Shown piece after piece: positions 20,915 to 29,144 of a stretch of DNA of 64,000 bases. The notes under the pieces were generated by a model. The model worked only from the letters and a program-made list of their open reading frames with translations, did no database searches and had not been told where the DNA came from. Positions within the stretch are counted from its first letter, which is position 1; each line of letters starts with the position of its first letter. A program made the translations under genes and the position numbers. The stretch is from Acidicapsa acidisoli (GTDB taxonomy: Bacteria; Acidobacteriota; Terriglobia; Terriglobales; Acidobacteriaceae): contig NZ_JAGSYI010000001.1 in NCBI RefSeq assembly GCF_025685625.1, positions 2,337,147 to 2,401,146 on the forward strand. Direction: 5' to 3'.

Positions 20915-21493
20915 TCAATTCGCAGAAGACAAGTGGCCTACGAGAGCAAGATCGATATCGACCTCTTTGGCGACTTTGAGGATGAAGACGCTCGGGTCCT
21001 TAAGGCCCCACTTTACGTATGGAACGACAAAATGCGTCTTTGCCGTGCAATTTGTTCCGTCGATGTGAACTTGTACGGGAACGGTCAAATCATGGGGTGT
21101 TCCGTGGAGTGTGAAGGTACCAGTTATCTGGATGGTGGAGTCTCCCGATGGCGCGATCGCTCCCTGGTAGCTCTGCGGGACAAACGAGACCTCGGCAAAG
21201 TGGGAAACATCGAGAACATCGTTCTTCATTTTCTTGTCCCGGCCGTCGTTGCCGCTGTTTCCGCTGCCGGCCGCGACGACCACAGAGCCTGAGATTTTCT
21301 GAGTACCACTATCGAAGTCAATTGAACCACTCTGCACATGAAATGTTCCCTTGACGGCATGATCGCTGCCGCCGAGAGTGAATGTTACCTGGCTTGCATC
21401 GGCGGCTATGGCAAGGGTCTGATGTTGAGCAAACGCCACAGGTGCGAAAGCGAGTGGCAGTACAAAAAGGAGTGAGCGGGCGAAACTCTTCAT
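20915..21493 (-). CDS. yceI: YceI-family periplasmic polyisoprenoid-binding protein
   Basis: 192 residues with a cleavable signal peptide (1-22, FAPVAFA-QH). YceI features are clear: a VTFTLGG start strand, MKNDVLDVSHFAEVSFVPQSY, ITGTFTLHGTPHDLTVPVQV and the C-terminal VDIDLALVG. The family folds as a lipocalin-like barrel that holds a polyisoprenoid chain; some members carry quinones or respond to acid or osmotic stress. The ATG overlaps the stop of the upstream cytochrome fusion (ATGA). A prenyl diphosphate synthase lies in the same operon, which supports a real isoprenoid ligand. Confidence 0.95.
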   Translation of the reverse strand: MKSFARSLLFVLPLAFAPVAFAQHQTLAIAADASQVTFTLGGSDHAVKGTFHVQSGSIDFDSGTQKISGSVVVAAGSGNSGNDGRDKKMKNDVLDVSHFAEVSFVPQSYQGAIAPSGDSTIQITGTFTLHGTPHDLTVPVQVHIDGTNCTAKTHFVVPYVKWGLKDPSVFILKVAKEVDIDLALVGHLSSAN

Positions 21494-23484
21494 TGTCGTT
21501 CTCCAGAGATTAAGACTCTTTGTTGATTCTTTTCTGGCAATGCGATCGTCTGCGACAGCCAGAGGCTGATGGAAGCAATCTCCCGGTCACGGAGATACTC
21601 GTGGCCGGGCATATCTGTTTCTGCAATGCCGAATTTTGTAATTTGGGCCAGGCGATCTACGAGAGTGGCGCGCACTGCTGCCGTGTCCGGTGTCTGCAGA
21701 TGCAGAAACGGCCCCACGCGCATATCTGGTGGAAGCCTCTTGAACTGGGAACGCCACTTCTGACGCGCAAGGCCTTCGGTGGTATGACAGGTGGCGCAAT
21801 AGTTTTGGAAGAGTTTCGCCCCCTCGTCGGCGTTCGCTTCAGCCACAGACTCCAGAGGCAGGCGCCAGGCCAACTCCGCAAGGAGATGTTTGGAGGAGTC
21901 GGAAGTCTGCAAACTGCTTACATACGCCACCAAATCGTCGCCTCGCTGGTCGCGAAAAAGATAAGCATAGGAAGGCATGATAGATGCGTAGCTAACATCT
22001 CTCGGGTTGAAGAAGTGCGCTTTCAGCCAGAGTGGAGACCTGCGAGTTCCCACCTCGGAAAGGTCTGGTCCTTGACGACGATTGCCGATCAGAGGCGGGT
22101 GTTGCCGCCGAAGCTCTTCCACGGTCTGAACGGGTCCCCATAACAATACATCGGAGGTGTTGGGACGCACGTATTGCGAATGGCAATGAATGCAGCCCTC
22201 CGAGATGTAGACCTGCCTGCCGCGTTCTGCGGCTGACATTGCTTTGACTGAGGTGTTTTGATTTCGAGTGGCAAGGTCAATTAGAAAAGCTGCGCCGAGA
22301 ACAAGTCCCACCAACGCGATCTCACGCAGGTGCGCTCGAACCCGAGAAAAGAACAAAGGCGCGATGATTACGACCCCGGCGAGCAAAACGAAGTTCGGAG
22401 GAACGTGACCGAGGTTCTGTCCCATTCCGATGCCCATCGCGGAGCCGAACCAGCCCGCGATTGCATAGATCCATCCAGCCTGGCGGCCCCGTTGCGCAAT
22501 GGAAGAAGCCGGCGCGAGCAGCGATGGATAAGCAACCAGAGCGACGGAATAAAGCGATACACCAACAGGATAGAGGAGTGACGCCGCGGCAGCCCGGCCT
22601 GGATCAAGCAAGAGCAAACAAGCTGAAGCGAGTGCGAGGAATGCGAGAATCAGGACGAGGCGTAGTCCGCGCCGACGCAGTAACCACGCGCTCCCCAGCG
22701 CAGCGCCGAGGTGGAGGATGCCATTGAGCCAAAGGTGGAGCGTGCCTTGCCATGTTCCCGCCTTGAGTGCCGGCGTGCTCTGAATGATGAAGAAGGCCGC
22801 CGAATCGAGCCAGACAAGCGCCGTAAAGCCAACCAGGACCGCCGCGAAGGGAACGGTGCGCTCAGACGGAATGATCGGATGCCGGGAGAATTCAGTTTGC
22901 GTCGTTAACTCTGTGGATTGCCCTTGCCGGAAGGGAACAAGAATCCCAGCGAAACACAGCGTTGCGGCCGCAATCGCCTGAGTCTGCGGCGAAGCTGTAA
23001 AGAGCGCAGGAAGATTGCAACACAGATAACCGATGCCGGTGCCAAGGCCAACCTTCATCAGAGGATCGTGGTCTCCGAGGGTGAGCCGCAGGTGAGTAAC
23101 GAGTGTAACGGTCAGAAGCCCCAGACCACTTCCGATGAGAGCTGAAACGACGATACTGCTCAGGAGATTGAGAGGTAGCAGCGTCAGAAGGGCGGCAATG
23201 GCGCAGGCAGCAAGCGATTGCCGGATGCGCAACTGTGGTGACGGATGAAACGAGATCCTCGGAGCAAGCAGGCTGAGCGTAATGCCGCCGAGGGCCATTG
23301 CGCTCATCACCAGCTTGAGGTGCGTGTCAGCGATGTTCAGGTCTTGAAGGCGTTTCAGAAAAGCGAATTGTGCAAAGATGAGGAAATAAACATAAGTGAT
23401 TGCGACGAGGGCAACGCCACCCCATCCTGCGCCGGATGCGCCCGAGTGTCGCGTGTCTAAGGCGCGAGCTTCAGACGGCGTCAT
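21490..23484 (-). CDS. Fusion of a 12-TM transporter-like domain, a CcoO-like cytochrome c and a second cytochrome c
   Basis: 664 residues in one uninterrupted frame. Residues about 22-408 form some 12 hydrophobic helices with MFS-like texture. A cytochrome domain follows with heme site CIHCH (431-435) and axial M503 (IMPSYAYLF). Its surroundings, EGCIHCHSQYVRP, PDLSEVGTRRS and AHFFNPRDV, match CcoO/FixO, the mono-heme subunit of cbb3 oxidase. A second domain has CATCH (563-567) and M625 (TDMPGHEYL), like a CcoP or class I cytochrome c. The oxidase subunit I-like gene is two genes upstream. The gene overlaps its upstream neighbour by 14 bp and YceI by 4 bp. Probable role: electron transfer in an inner-membrane complex; the transporter part may be only an anchor or a true carrier. 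No stop or frame break separates the parts. Confidence 0.88.
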   Translation of the reverse strand: MTPSEARALDTRHSGASGAGWGGVALVAITYVYFLIFAQFAFLKRLQDLNIADTHLKLVMSAMALGGITLSLLAPRISFHPSPQLRIRQSLAACAIAALLTLLPLNLLSSIVVSALIGSGLGLLTVTLVTHLRLTLGDHDPLMKVGLGTGIGYLCCNLPALFTASPQTQAIAAATLCFAGILVPFRQGQSTELTTQTEFSRHPIIPSERTVPFAAVLVGFTALVWLDSAAFFIIQSTPALKAGTWQGTLHLWLNGILHLGAALGSAWLLRRRGLRLVLILAFLALASACLLLLDPGRAAAASLLYPVGVSLYSVALVAYPSLLAPASSIAQRGRQAGWIYAIAGWFGSAMGIGMGQNLGHVPPNFVLLAGVVIIAPLFFSRVRAHLREIALVGLVLGAAFLIDLATRNQNTSVKAMSAAERGRQVYISEGCIHCHSQYVRPNTSDVLLWGPVQTVEELRRQHPPLIGNRRQGPDLSEVGTRRSPLWLKAHFFNPRDVSYASIMPSYAYLFRDQRGDDLVAYVSSLQTSDSSKHLLAELAWRLPLESVAEANADEGAKLFQNYCATCHTTEGLARQKWRSQFKRLPPDMRVGPFLHLQTPDTAAVRATLVDRLAQITKFGIAETDMPGHEYLRDREIASISLWLSQTIALPEKNQQRVLISGERQ

Positions 23485-23881
23485 CGCTCAGCCAGCCTTT
23501 CCTCAGGCCGATCACCTGGATCACAGCAAGGACCCCGTCCGAGACCGCAACCGTCAACCAGCCAAATTCGAGGGTGTTGGACAGGATGCTCACAAGTACG
23601 AATGCAGCCACAAGCCCACGCGTGAGTGCGGTAAGGAGCCACACCATTTCAAGTCGTTGTGACACATCGTGGCGGCCCGCAAGCCAGGCCCCGAAGAGAC
23701 AGCTCACACCTGTTGATAGGACGAATGCGCCGATGAACGAAAGAAACGGCAACGCGTCCTCAGCTACATGCAGTCGCATAAGGTGCAAGGTGAACCCAGG
23801 CTCCAGGATGAGCAGGATGCCCGTTCCTGCATCGGAGAGACCGGTCAGGAGTTGGTATGCGAAAAGTGCCCGCCGCCTCAC
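23471..23881 (-). CDS. Small 4-TM membrane protein in the cytochrome operon
   Basis: 136 residues, four hydrophobic helices (about 10-28, 45-67, 78-98 and 103-122) with short loops and a charged N-terminus. The start is GTG, overlapping the TGA of the upstream subunit I-like gene as GTGA; its 3' end overlaps the next gene by 14 bp. No family recognised. Position between the subunit I-like and cytochrome fusion genes suggests a small accessory or assembly subunit, comparable in place but not in sequence to CcoQ-type subunits. Confidence 0.8.
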   Translation of the reverse strand: MRRRALFAYQLLTGLSDAGTGILLILEPGFTLHLMRLHVAEDALPFLSFIGAFVLSTGVSCLFGAWLAGRHDVSQRLEMVWLLTALTRGLVAAFVLVSILSNTLEFGWLTVAVSDGVLAVIQVIGLRKGWLSDDAV

Positions 23882-25269
23882 CGCGCTCTCTCCGTCGAAT
23901 ACGAGAATTCAGGGGCGGAGGAAGTTCGTAACAGTTTCCCTGCATCGATTAGCCAGATTGCCGAGGCGCCCAGCATCAGCAATCCGGTCCCGAGGCGGGC
24001 AATATACAGCAGGTTGCGTTCTAGGCCTGGAATCATCGTGTAGGACGGATCGAATCCCTCGCGCCATCCGGTGTAAAACATCAACAATACGTAAGCCAGG
24101 ACACTGCCTTGCCATACATAGAGCGAACGCGCTCTGTTCAGTATCCAACCGTCTTCTCCCAGGAGCTGAACCAAAACGAAGATCAGCAGACTGGTGACGA
24201 AGCCTGCCATGGCTAAGAGCGAATGACCCACCAGGCCATCGGTGAACTTGAAGTGGTCCAGAACGCCGGGAAGAAAGAGCACCCATCCCGTAGGAACCAG
24301 CAAGGACCACCACGCAAGCATTGAAATTCGCCAGCCGCGAGTATTGGGATGCCATTGAAAGGCCGCGAAGTAAGCAGGCGTCAGCGGCAGCCATATGAGG
24401 AGGCTTCCAAGGCTGATGTACTGCACAGGGCGATGATGGCCGACATCCGCTCGTCCCAGGCCGAAGCAAAGTATCGACTCCGCTGCGAGGACGATCCATG
24501 CCGAGTTGATCTGCCATGATCGGCCAGTGCGCCGCTGCGTCAGGCCGAAGGGAATCACTAAGAGAATCGCAATGATCATCAGCGTCGATTCAAGTTGGCT
24601 TGCGCCGGTCGGGCCACCCGAATCTGGATTGATAGGCGGGTAAACCGTGGGGCTTGACGCGAAATAGAGAACTGCCGGAATAGCCAGCAGCAGGCACAGA
24701 CCAAGAACCTTCGCGATCCGGACAACTAACCTTGCATTTCCGCTTGAATGCCATTGTTGTATCAGCGAGGTTGCAAGAAGAGTCCAGAGTGTTGCCATCG
24801 CGATCGGGAAAAGAACCCGAGGGTAGCCGGTCCAGTCGAGAAAGAGCTTGCCTGTCGCGTGGCCGTTGAGCCAGGAAACTGAGCCGACGGCGAGTGCGAT
24901 GGACCAGACCCAGAGAACTGGGCTGCACCACTTCGCGATTCTTCCATGATCGGCGTCGTAGACCTTGAAGAGGAAGGCCATCATCGGCAGGCTGCACCAG
25001 CCGTAGAGTTCCAGATTCATATGCACCGGCATCCAACGACCGTAGGACCATTCGCCCAGGGTACGGTTGAGCCCGGGCACGATTAGCAATAGCGCAATCA
25101 GAACTCCGATGGCATTTGAAATCGCAAGCCATAGCAGGCTGTGCCAGACCGCTTGCACTATTGGTTTTGCTTGAATGTCGAAGCTCGCAGATGGCGAGAT
25201 GCTTTGCGACGGGTGTACTAAAAACTCGTTCGAGGTGAGAAGCTGGATCTCAGGAAGACTCGTGCTCAT
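23878..25269 (-). CDS. Heme-copper oxidase subunit I (CcoN)-like protein with incomplete ligand set
   Basis: 463 residues from the ATG at 25269, chosen for GGGAGG 6 nt upstream. About 12 TM helices. H83 in MPVHMNLELYGW matches the helix II heme His of oxidase subunit I, and H278-H279 (DVGHHRPVQ) sit where the helix VII His pair of Cu-B would be. In helix X only one His (H349 in GLVGHSLLAMAGF) replaces the usual H-x-H, and the helix VI region (NPDSGGPTGASQLESTL) shows no Cu-B His. By eye it is a divergent CcoN that may bind a low-spin heme but lack normal O2 chemistry. It overlaps the ABC ATPase end by 20 bp and the next gene by 4 bp. Family resemblance is good; the ligand mapping needs an alignment. 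Confidence 0.78.
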   Translation of the reverse strand: MSTSLPEIQLLTSNEFLVHPSQSISPSASFDIQAKPIVQAVWHSLLWLAISNAIGVLIALLLIVPGLNRTLGEWSYGRWMPVHMNLELYGWCSLPMMAFLFKVYDADHGRIAKWCSPVLWVWSIALAVGSVSWLNGHATGKLFLDWTGYPRVLFPIAMATLWTLLATSLIQQWHSSGNARLVVRIAKVLGLCLLLAIPAVLYFASSPTVYPPINPDSGGPTGASQLESTLMIIAILLVIPFGLTQRRTGRSWQINSAWIVLAAESILCFGLGRADVGHHRPVQYISLGSLLIWLPLTPAYFAAFQWHPNTRGWRISMLAWWSLLVPTGWVLFLPGVLDHFKFTDGLVGHSLLAMAGFVTSLLIFVLVQLLGEDGWILNRARSLYVWQGSVLAYVLLMFYTGWREGFDPSYTMIPGLERNLLYIARLGTGLLMLGASAIWLIDAGKLLRTSSAPEFSYSTERAR

Positions 25270-25957
25270 GGATCCTCCCATCCCGCATTTCAACGAGGCG
25301 ATCGCATCGCTGGGCCAATGTCTTGTCGTGCGTGGCCATCACGAGCGTAATCCCCTCGCTCGCGACAAGTTCGAGGAGCAGGTTAAAGACAGCAGAGCTG
25401 GTCTTCTCGTCGAGTGAGCCCGTTGGCTCATCTGCCAGGAGAATGCGGGGACTGTTCATGAGGGCCCGGCACAAGGCCGTGCGTTGCCGCTCTCCTCCCG
25501 AGAGTTTCTGGATGCGCTGATCAAGCCGGTGGCTTAAGCCCGTGCGATCTGCGAGTTGCTTGAGCCTTGTGCGGGCCTGCTTCTGGTCTATGCCTGCTGC
25601 AACCGTCGGAATCAGGCAGTTCTCTGCGAGAGTCAGATCCGGAATCAAATTATGAAGCTGGAAGACAAATCCAATTTCGTGTCGCAGAAGACGGAGCGGA
25701 CTGCGATGCCGATTGATCTCAACGCCATTGACCGACACTGTGCCCTTGTCCGCGTCGTCCAAACCGCCGAAGAGGTGCAGGAGCGTGCTCTTGCCGCAAC
25801 CAGATGGCCCGCAGAGCGCAACAGTCTGGCCTTCGAAGGTTTCGAGGTCCGCGCCCTTCAAGACTTCAATGGATCCTTCGTCGTAGCTCTTCCAAACGTT
25901 TTTTGCACGGAGGACAACACGCCTGTGCCCATTTTCCGAGGATGGTGAGAGGCTCAT
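25250..25957 (-). CDS. LolD/MacB-type ABC transporter ATPase
   Basis: 235 residues from the ATG at 25957, which overlaps the permease stop as ATGA; the longer open frame upstream lies inside the permease gene and is not real. Walker A GPSGCGKST (50-58), Q-loop FVFQLHNLIP, signature LSGGERQRTALCRAL, Walker B ILLADEPTGSLD and switch His in MATHD are all present. Length and the ...GRI ending fit LolD/MacB/FtsE ATPases, which power FtsX-type extruders rather than importers. Partner: the permease immediately upstream. Confidence 0.95.
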   Translation of the reverse strand: MSLSPSSENGHRRVVLRAKNVWKSYDEGSIEVLKGADLETFEGQTVALCGPSGCGKSTLLHLFGGLDDADKGTVSVNGVEINRHRSPLRLLRHEIGFVFQLHNLIPDLTLAENCLIPTVAAGIDQKQARTRLKQLADRTGLSHRLDQRIQKLSGGERQRTALCRALMNSPRILLADEPTGSLDEKTSSAVFNLLLELVASEGITLVMATHDKTLAQRCDRLVEMRDGRIHEHESS

Positions 25958-27066
25958 TCGAATCGAAGCGCCTCCACCGCACGGACCCGCATCGCGTACG
26001 CGGCCGGATAGAGAGCTCCGGCAATCCCTGTAAGCAATGCCAGTAGGATGACGAGCAGCATGACTCCGGGTTCGATTGACACGTCTACATAACCGTGCAA
26101 GGCCGGTATCAGCTTGAGCGTAAACAAGAGGGCAGAGCCGATGAGCAATCCGATGACAGCGCCGACGACTGAGACCACAGAGGATTCGCCAAAGATCATC
26201 AACGCGATTTGTAAGTTCGAGAATCCGTTCACCCGGAGAATGGCTATCTCGCGAATTCGGGTGAAGACGGACATGATCATGGTATTCGCGACCCCGAGGC
26301 CGCCCAGTAGCAGGCCACATCCGCCAACAGCCCAGGCCGTAGCTTTCAATATCTTGAATTGGGAATAAGAGTGCTCGAACTCAGAGTCCTCCAGGCCGAT
26401 CAGGCTGGGGTACCTGGCCTTCACCATGCTCTTGAATGCTGCTGCGTCATCCTTGTTGCGAAGTTTTATAGTGATCACGGACGAAGTGCCTTGTTTATGA
26501 AAGAAGCTTTGCGCCAGGTCGAGCGGCATGAAAACTCCGCCATCCTCGAAACCATTGGCCGTCTTCACGATGCCGATTACATGGAAGGTTGCATGCCCGA
26601 TGGGCACGTGGCTGTCGAGTTTCGCTGCGAGAAACTCAGCCGCGCGTTCGCCGAGAACAACATCGTCCGAGTGTTGGGCAAATGCATCTCGATTCCCCTC
26701 GATCCAGGTAGCTTTGCGGATACGAGCATCATTTGAGGTTACGCCGAAACAAGTGATGATGGGATGATCGGCGCTGGAAACAATGCCGAACAACACCGGG
26801 TCAGCGTGGAGAACCATGGGCCAGTGCGCGATGTCATTGTTGGCCGATGCCGGAACGCTGCTGAAGAAGAGATCGGATACGTTCCTTTCGAAGACGATCA
26901 TTTTGCTGTCACTCGAAAGTATGCCAGAGAACATTCCGATCGCTCCCTCAAGTATCGTTACGACTGTTAGCATGGCGGCGACGCTGAATGCGATTCCGGC
27001 AATGCTGATGAGTGTTCGGAGCCGATGACGCCGCAGGTTGGTTAAGATCAGTTTTAGAAAGATCAT
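25954..27066 (-). CDS. FtsX/MacB-type ABC permease
   Basis: 370 residues. N-terminal TM helix (about 16-36), a periplasmic MacB-PCD domain (about 40-235), then three C-terminal TM helices (about 245-355), ending YAMRVRAVEALRFE, the usual FtsX tail. One four-helix unit, so it should act as a dimer with the adjacent ATPase. MacB/LolCDE-type machines move lipoproteins, lipids or peptides from the inner-membrane outer leaflet. Its ATG overlaps the stop of the prenyl synthase as ATGA. Cargo unknown; a polyisoprenoid or a cofactor-maturation role is inference from context. Confidence 0.93.
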   Translation of the reverse strand: MIFLKLILTNLRRHRLRTLISIAGIAFSVAAMLTVVTILEGAIGMFSGILSSDSKMIVFERNVSDLFFSSVPASANNDIAHWPMVLHADPVLFGIVSSADHPIITCFGVTSNDARIRKATWIEGNRDAFAQHSDDVVLGERAAEFLAAKLDSHVPIGHATFHVIGIVKTANGFEDGGVFMPLDLAQSFFHKQGTSSVITIKLRNKDDAAAFKSMVKARYPSLIGLEDSEFEHSYSQFKILKATAWAVGGCGLLLGGLGVANTMIMSVFTRIREIAILRVNGFSNLQIALMIFGESSVVSVVGAVIGLLIGSALLFTLKLIPALHGYVDVSIEPGVMLLVILLALLTGIAGALYPAAYAMRVRAVEALRFE

Positions 27067-27986
27067 GCTCTCAGTTCAACCGGCTCGTCACAGCATTTTT
27101 CGGTAACTCGCACCAATTCCTCCTGGAGGTCGCTTCTCAATTTACGGAGAAAGAACAGGGCGGGCCTCATGACCAGGAGACGCTCCAACGTTCTGTCGCC
27201 AAGGTGAATGAGTCTTGCGAGCCTCTCAACAGCTCCCACGGTTCCAATGACAGAGGCAATGTTCGGCCGGTCAAGCAGAACGTCGCGAGCGCCGGTCTTT
27301 CCGCTTTCCTGGTCGCTTTGATGCATGTCCTTCAAGTCATCGACGATCTGGTAGCTCAAGCCCCAGTACGTCGCAATGCGCTCCAGAAGATGCACTTCCA
27401 GAATTGATGCGCCACCGAGAATTGCAGGCAGTACGAGTGCCAGCCGGATCAGGGATACGGTCTTGCCGTGTGCGATCCGCTCCGTTGTTTCCTCATCATG
27501 GGGCAGTGTTGCGAAATGGAGATCCAGACTCTGCCCATTCAACAGGCCATCCACTCCAAGACGATGTTCGAGATAGGCAAGTGCTTCTGCCTGGGCCGTC
27601 TGGGAGCAACGGGAGACAGCACGCCAACTCAATGCATATGCACGATTGATCAGCGCGAGCGCGGCAAGAATTGCTCCCGACTCGCCAGACTGGAGGTGGA
27701 CGCATGGAGCGCCACGACGCTGCGTCGCATTGTCCATGCACGGCAAATCATCAAAAAGCAGGGAAGCCGTATGGAAGTACTCGAGCGCGATGGCGAGATC
27801 TTTTGCGTGTTCCGTGGCCACTCCGTAAGCGGTCGCAACTTGATACACGATACGGGGACGCACAAGGCTGCCCGGGTTGTCGAGCACATGACGCAAGGCT
27901 TCTTCAAAATGCCGGTCAAGATTTTCGGGGAGGGGCAGAAAGGACCGAAAGTCTCTTTCGAATAAACCTCTATCCAATACATCCAT
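27063..27986 (-). CDS. Polyprenyl (geranylgeranyl/farnesyl-type) diphosphate synthase
   Basis: 307 residues from the ATG at 27986, preceded by GAGGGCGGCAAGG; an in-frame ATG at 28091 would add 35 basic residues with a weak SD. First Asp-rich motif DDLPCMDN (FARM) and second motif DDLKD (SARM) are both intact, with LLFDDLPCMDNATQRRG and SYQIVDDLKDMHQSDQESGKTG typical of GGPP/FPP synthases. The short FARM insertion resembles type II or bacterial FPP/GGPP synthases. It condenses IPP with allylic diphosphates. First gene of the overlapping run that ends with the isoprenoid-binding YceI protein. Chain length cannot be fixed by eye. Confidence 0.9.
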   Translation of the reverse strand: MDVLDRGLFERDFRSFLPLPENLDRHFEEALRHVLDNPGSLVRPRIVYQVATAYGVATEHAKDLAIALEYFHTASLLFDDLPCMDNATQRRGAPCVHLQSGESGAILAALALINRAYALSWRAVSRCSQTAQAEALAYLEHRLGVDGLLNGQSLDLHFATLPHDEETTERIAHGKTVSLIRLALVLPAILGGASILEVHLLERIATYWGLSYQIVDDLKDMHQSDQESGKTGARDVLLDRPNIASVIGTVGAVERLARLIHLGDRTLERLLVMRPALFFLRKLRSDLQEELVRVTEKCCDEPVELRA

Positions 27987-28466
27987 ATGCCTTGCCGCCC
28001 TCGATTTGATGCCGATTTTCTTTCGACGATTTGTCAATCTTTCCATTCTTGAAGCCGTGTTTGCAGGGTCTTTATAGAACTTCCTTGTCATCAGCTCTAA
28101 TTGTGAGACGGATTTTCAGTTCGATTGGGAGCACGACCAGTCTGTGGATTCTATGACGATTTGTTCATCTTGCCTGATGCTTCGGATGGAGAGCCTGTTT
28201 CTCTGGCATTGATAATGGCCAGTGTGGGCGCGTCAAAGCAGGAACCAAGCTGCATTCACTTTGCCGACCACTGATCAATCAACGCTTTATCATCGCCCGC
28301 TCTTTCAGAATATGCAATGATCGTGAACTATGGTTTGAGCATGACAGGGTGATAACAATTGAATGACAAGCCCTTCATCTTTGCTTCGTCAAAAAGTCGG
28401 ATTAGAGTACTGCGGGATTGTAGAGTGCAACTCATATTTGTCTGCCAATTGGACTAATATCCAACT
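27987..28466. promoter_or_regulatory. Divergent promoter region between the isoprenoid-cytochrome operon and the OmpR/kinase pair
   Basis: About 375-480 bp depending on the prenyl synthase start. AT-richer than flanking genes, as expected for two back-to-back promoters. No clear dyad or riboswitch recognised. The divergent two-component system is a natural candidate regulator of the operon. Confidence 0.45.
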
Positions 28467-29144
28467 ATGCGACTTCTGCTCGTTGAAGACGAAATTGACA
28501 TCCAAAATTTCCTGAAGAGCTCGCTGAAAGAGGCTGGGTATTTCGTCGATGCCGCCTCCGACGGCAGGAGTGCCGAGCAACTTGCGATAGAAGGCGAGTA
28601 CGACGTACTAGTTGTTGATCTCGGCCTACCGGACCAAGACGGTATATCCCTGATTTTGCGTCTGCGGCAACTTGGAGTCACCGCTCCAGTGCTCATTCTT
28701 TCTGCGCGCCGGTCAGTAGACGACCGCGTAAGAGGCTTGGAGCACGGTGGGGATGATTATCTGACGAAGCCCTTCGCACTGGCAGAGTTGATCGCAAGGC
28801 TGCGGAACTTGCTCAAACGGAACAGCTCTTCCGGAGGTGAGGCTACCAAATTGCGGGTCCTCGATCTCGAACTGGATCTGCTTCGGCATGAGGCTTTCCG
28901 GTCCGGTCACGCGCTTCAGCTTACTCCCCAGGAGTTCACGCTCCTGGAATATCTTTGCAGGAATGCCGGCCGCGTCGTGACGCGTTCGATGATTCTCGAT
29001 CAGGTTTGGGGAATGAGAATTCAGCCCGATACCAATGTCGTTGATGTCCATATTTACCGTTTACGCGGCAAGGTAGACGGCAAGGGGCAGACTCCGTTGA
29101 TTCGAACCTTGCGAGGTGTAGGTTATGTCCTCAAGGATCAGTAG
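28467..29144 (+). CDS. OmpR/PhoB-family response regulator
   Basis: 225 residues. Receiver domain with E7/D8 pocket, phospho-acceptor D51 (VVDLGLP), S/T in LSAR and K in LTKPF. C-terminal winged helix (about 130-223) ends with VDVHIYRLRGKVDGKGQTPLIRTLRGVGYVL, the standard OmpR/PhoB recognition and hairpin region. The next gene, a histidine kinase, starts 20 bp before this stop. It probably regulates itself and the divergent isoprenoid-cytochrome operon; heavy-metal-type kinases of this class often pair with it. Confidence 0.97.
   Translation: MRLLLVEDEIDIQNFLKSSLKEAGYFVDAASDGRSAEQLAIEGEYDVLVVDLGLPDQDGISLILRLRQLGVTAPVLILSARRSVDDRVRGLEHGGDDYLTKPFALAELIARLRNLLKRNSSSGGEATKLRVLDLELDLLRHEAFRSGHALQLTPQEFTLLEYLCRNAGRVVTRSMILDQVWGMRIQPDTNVVDVHIYRLRGKVDGKGQTPLIRTLRGVGYVLKDQ

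Noticed and set aside
25958-26320. 121-residue N-terminal extension of the ABC ATPase
   Set aside because: Lies inside the permease gene; the ATG at 25957 overlaps the permease stop as ATGA and starts a normal-length ATPase.
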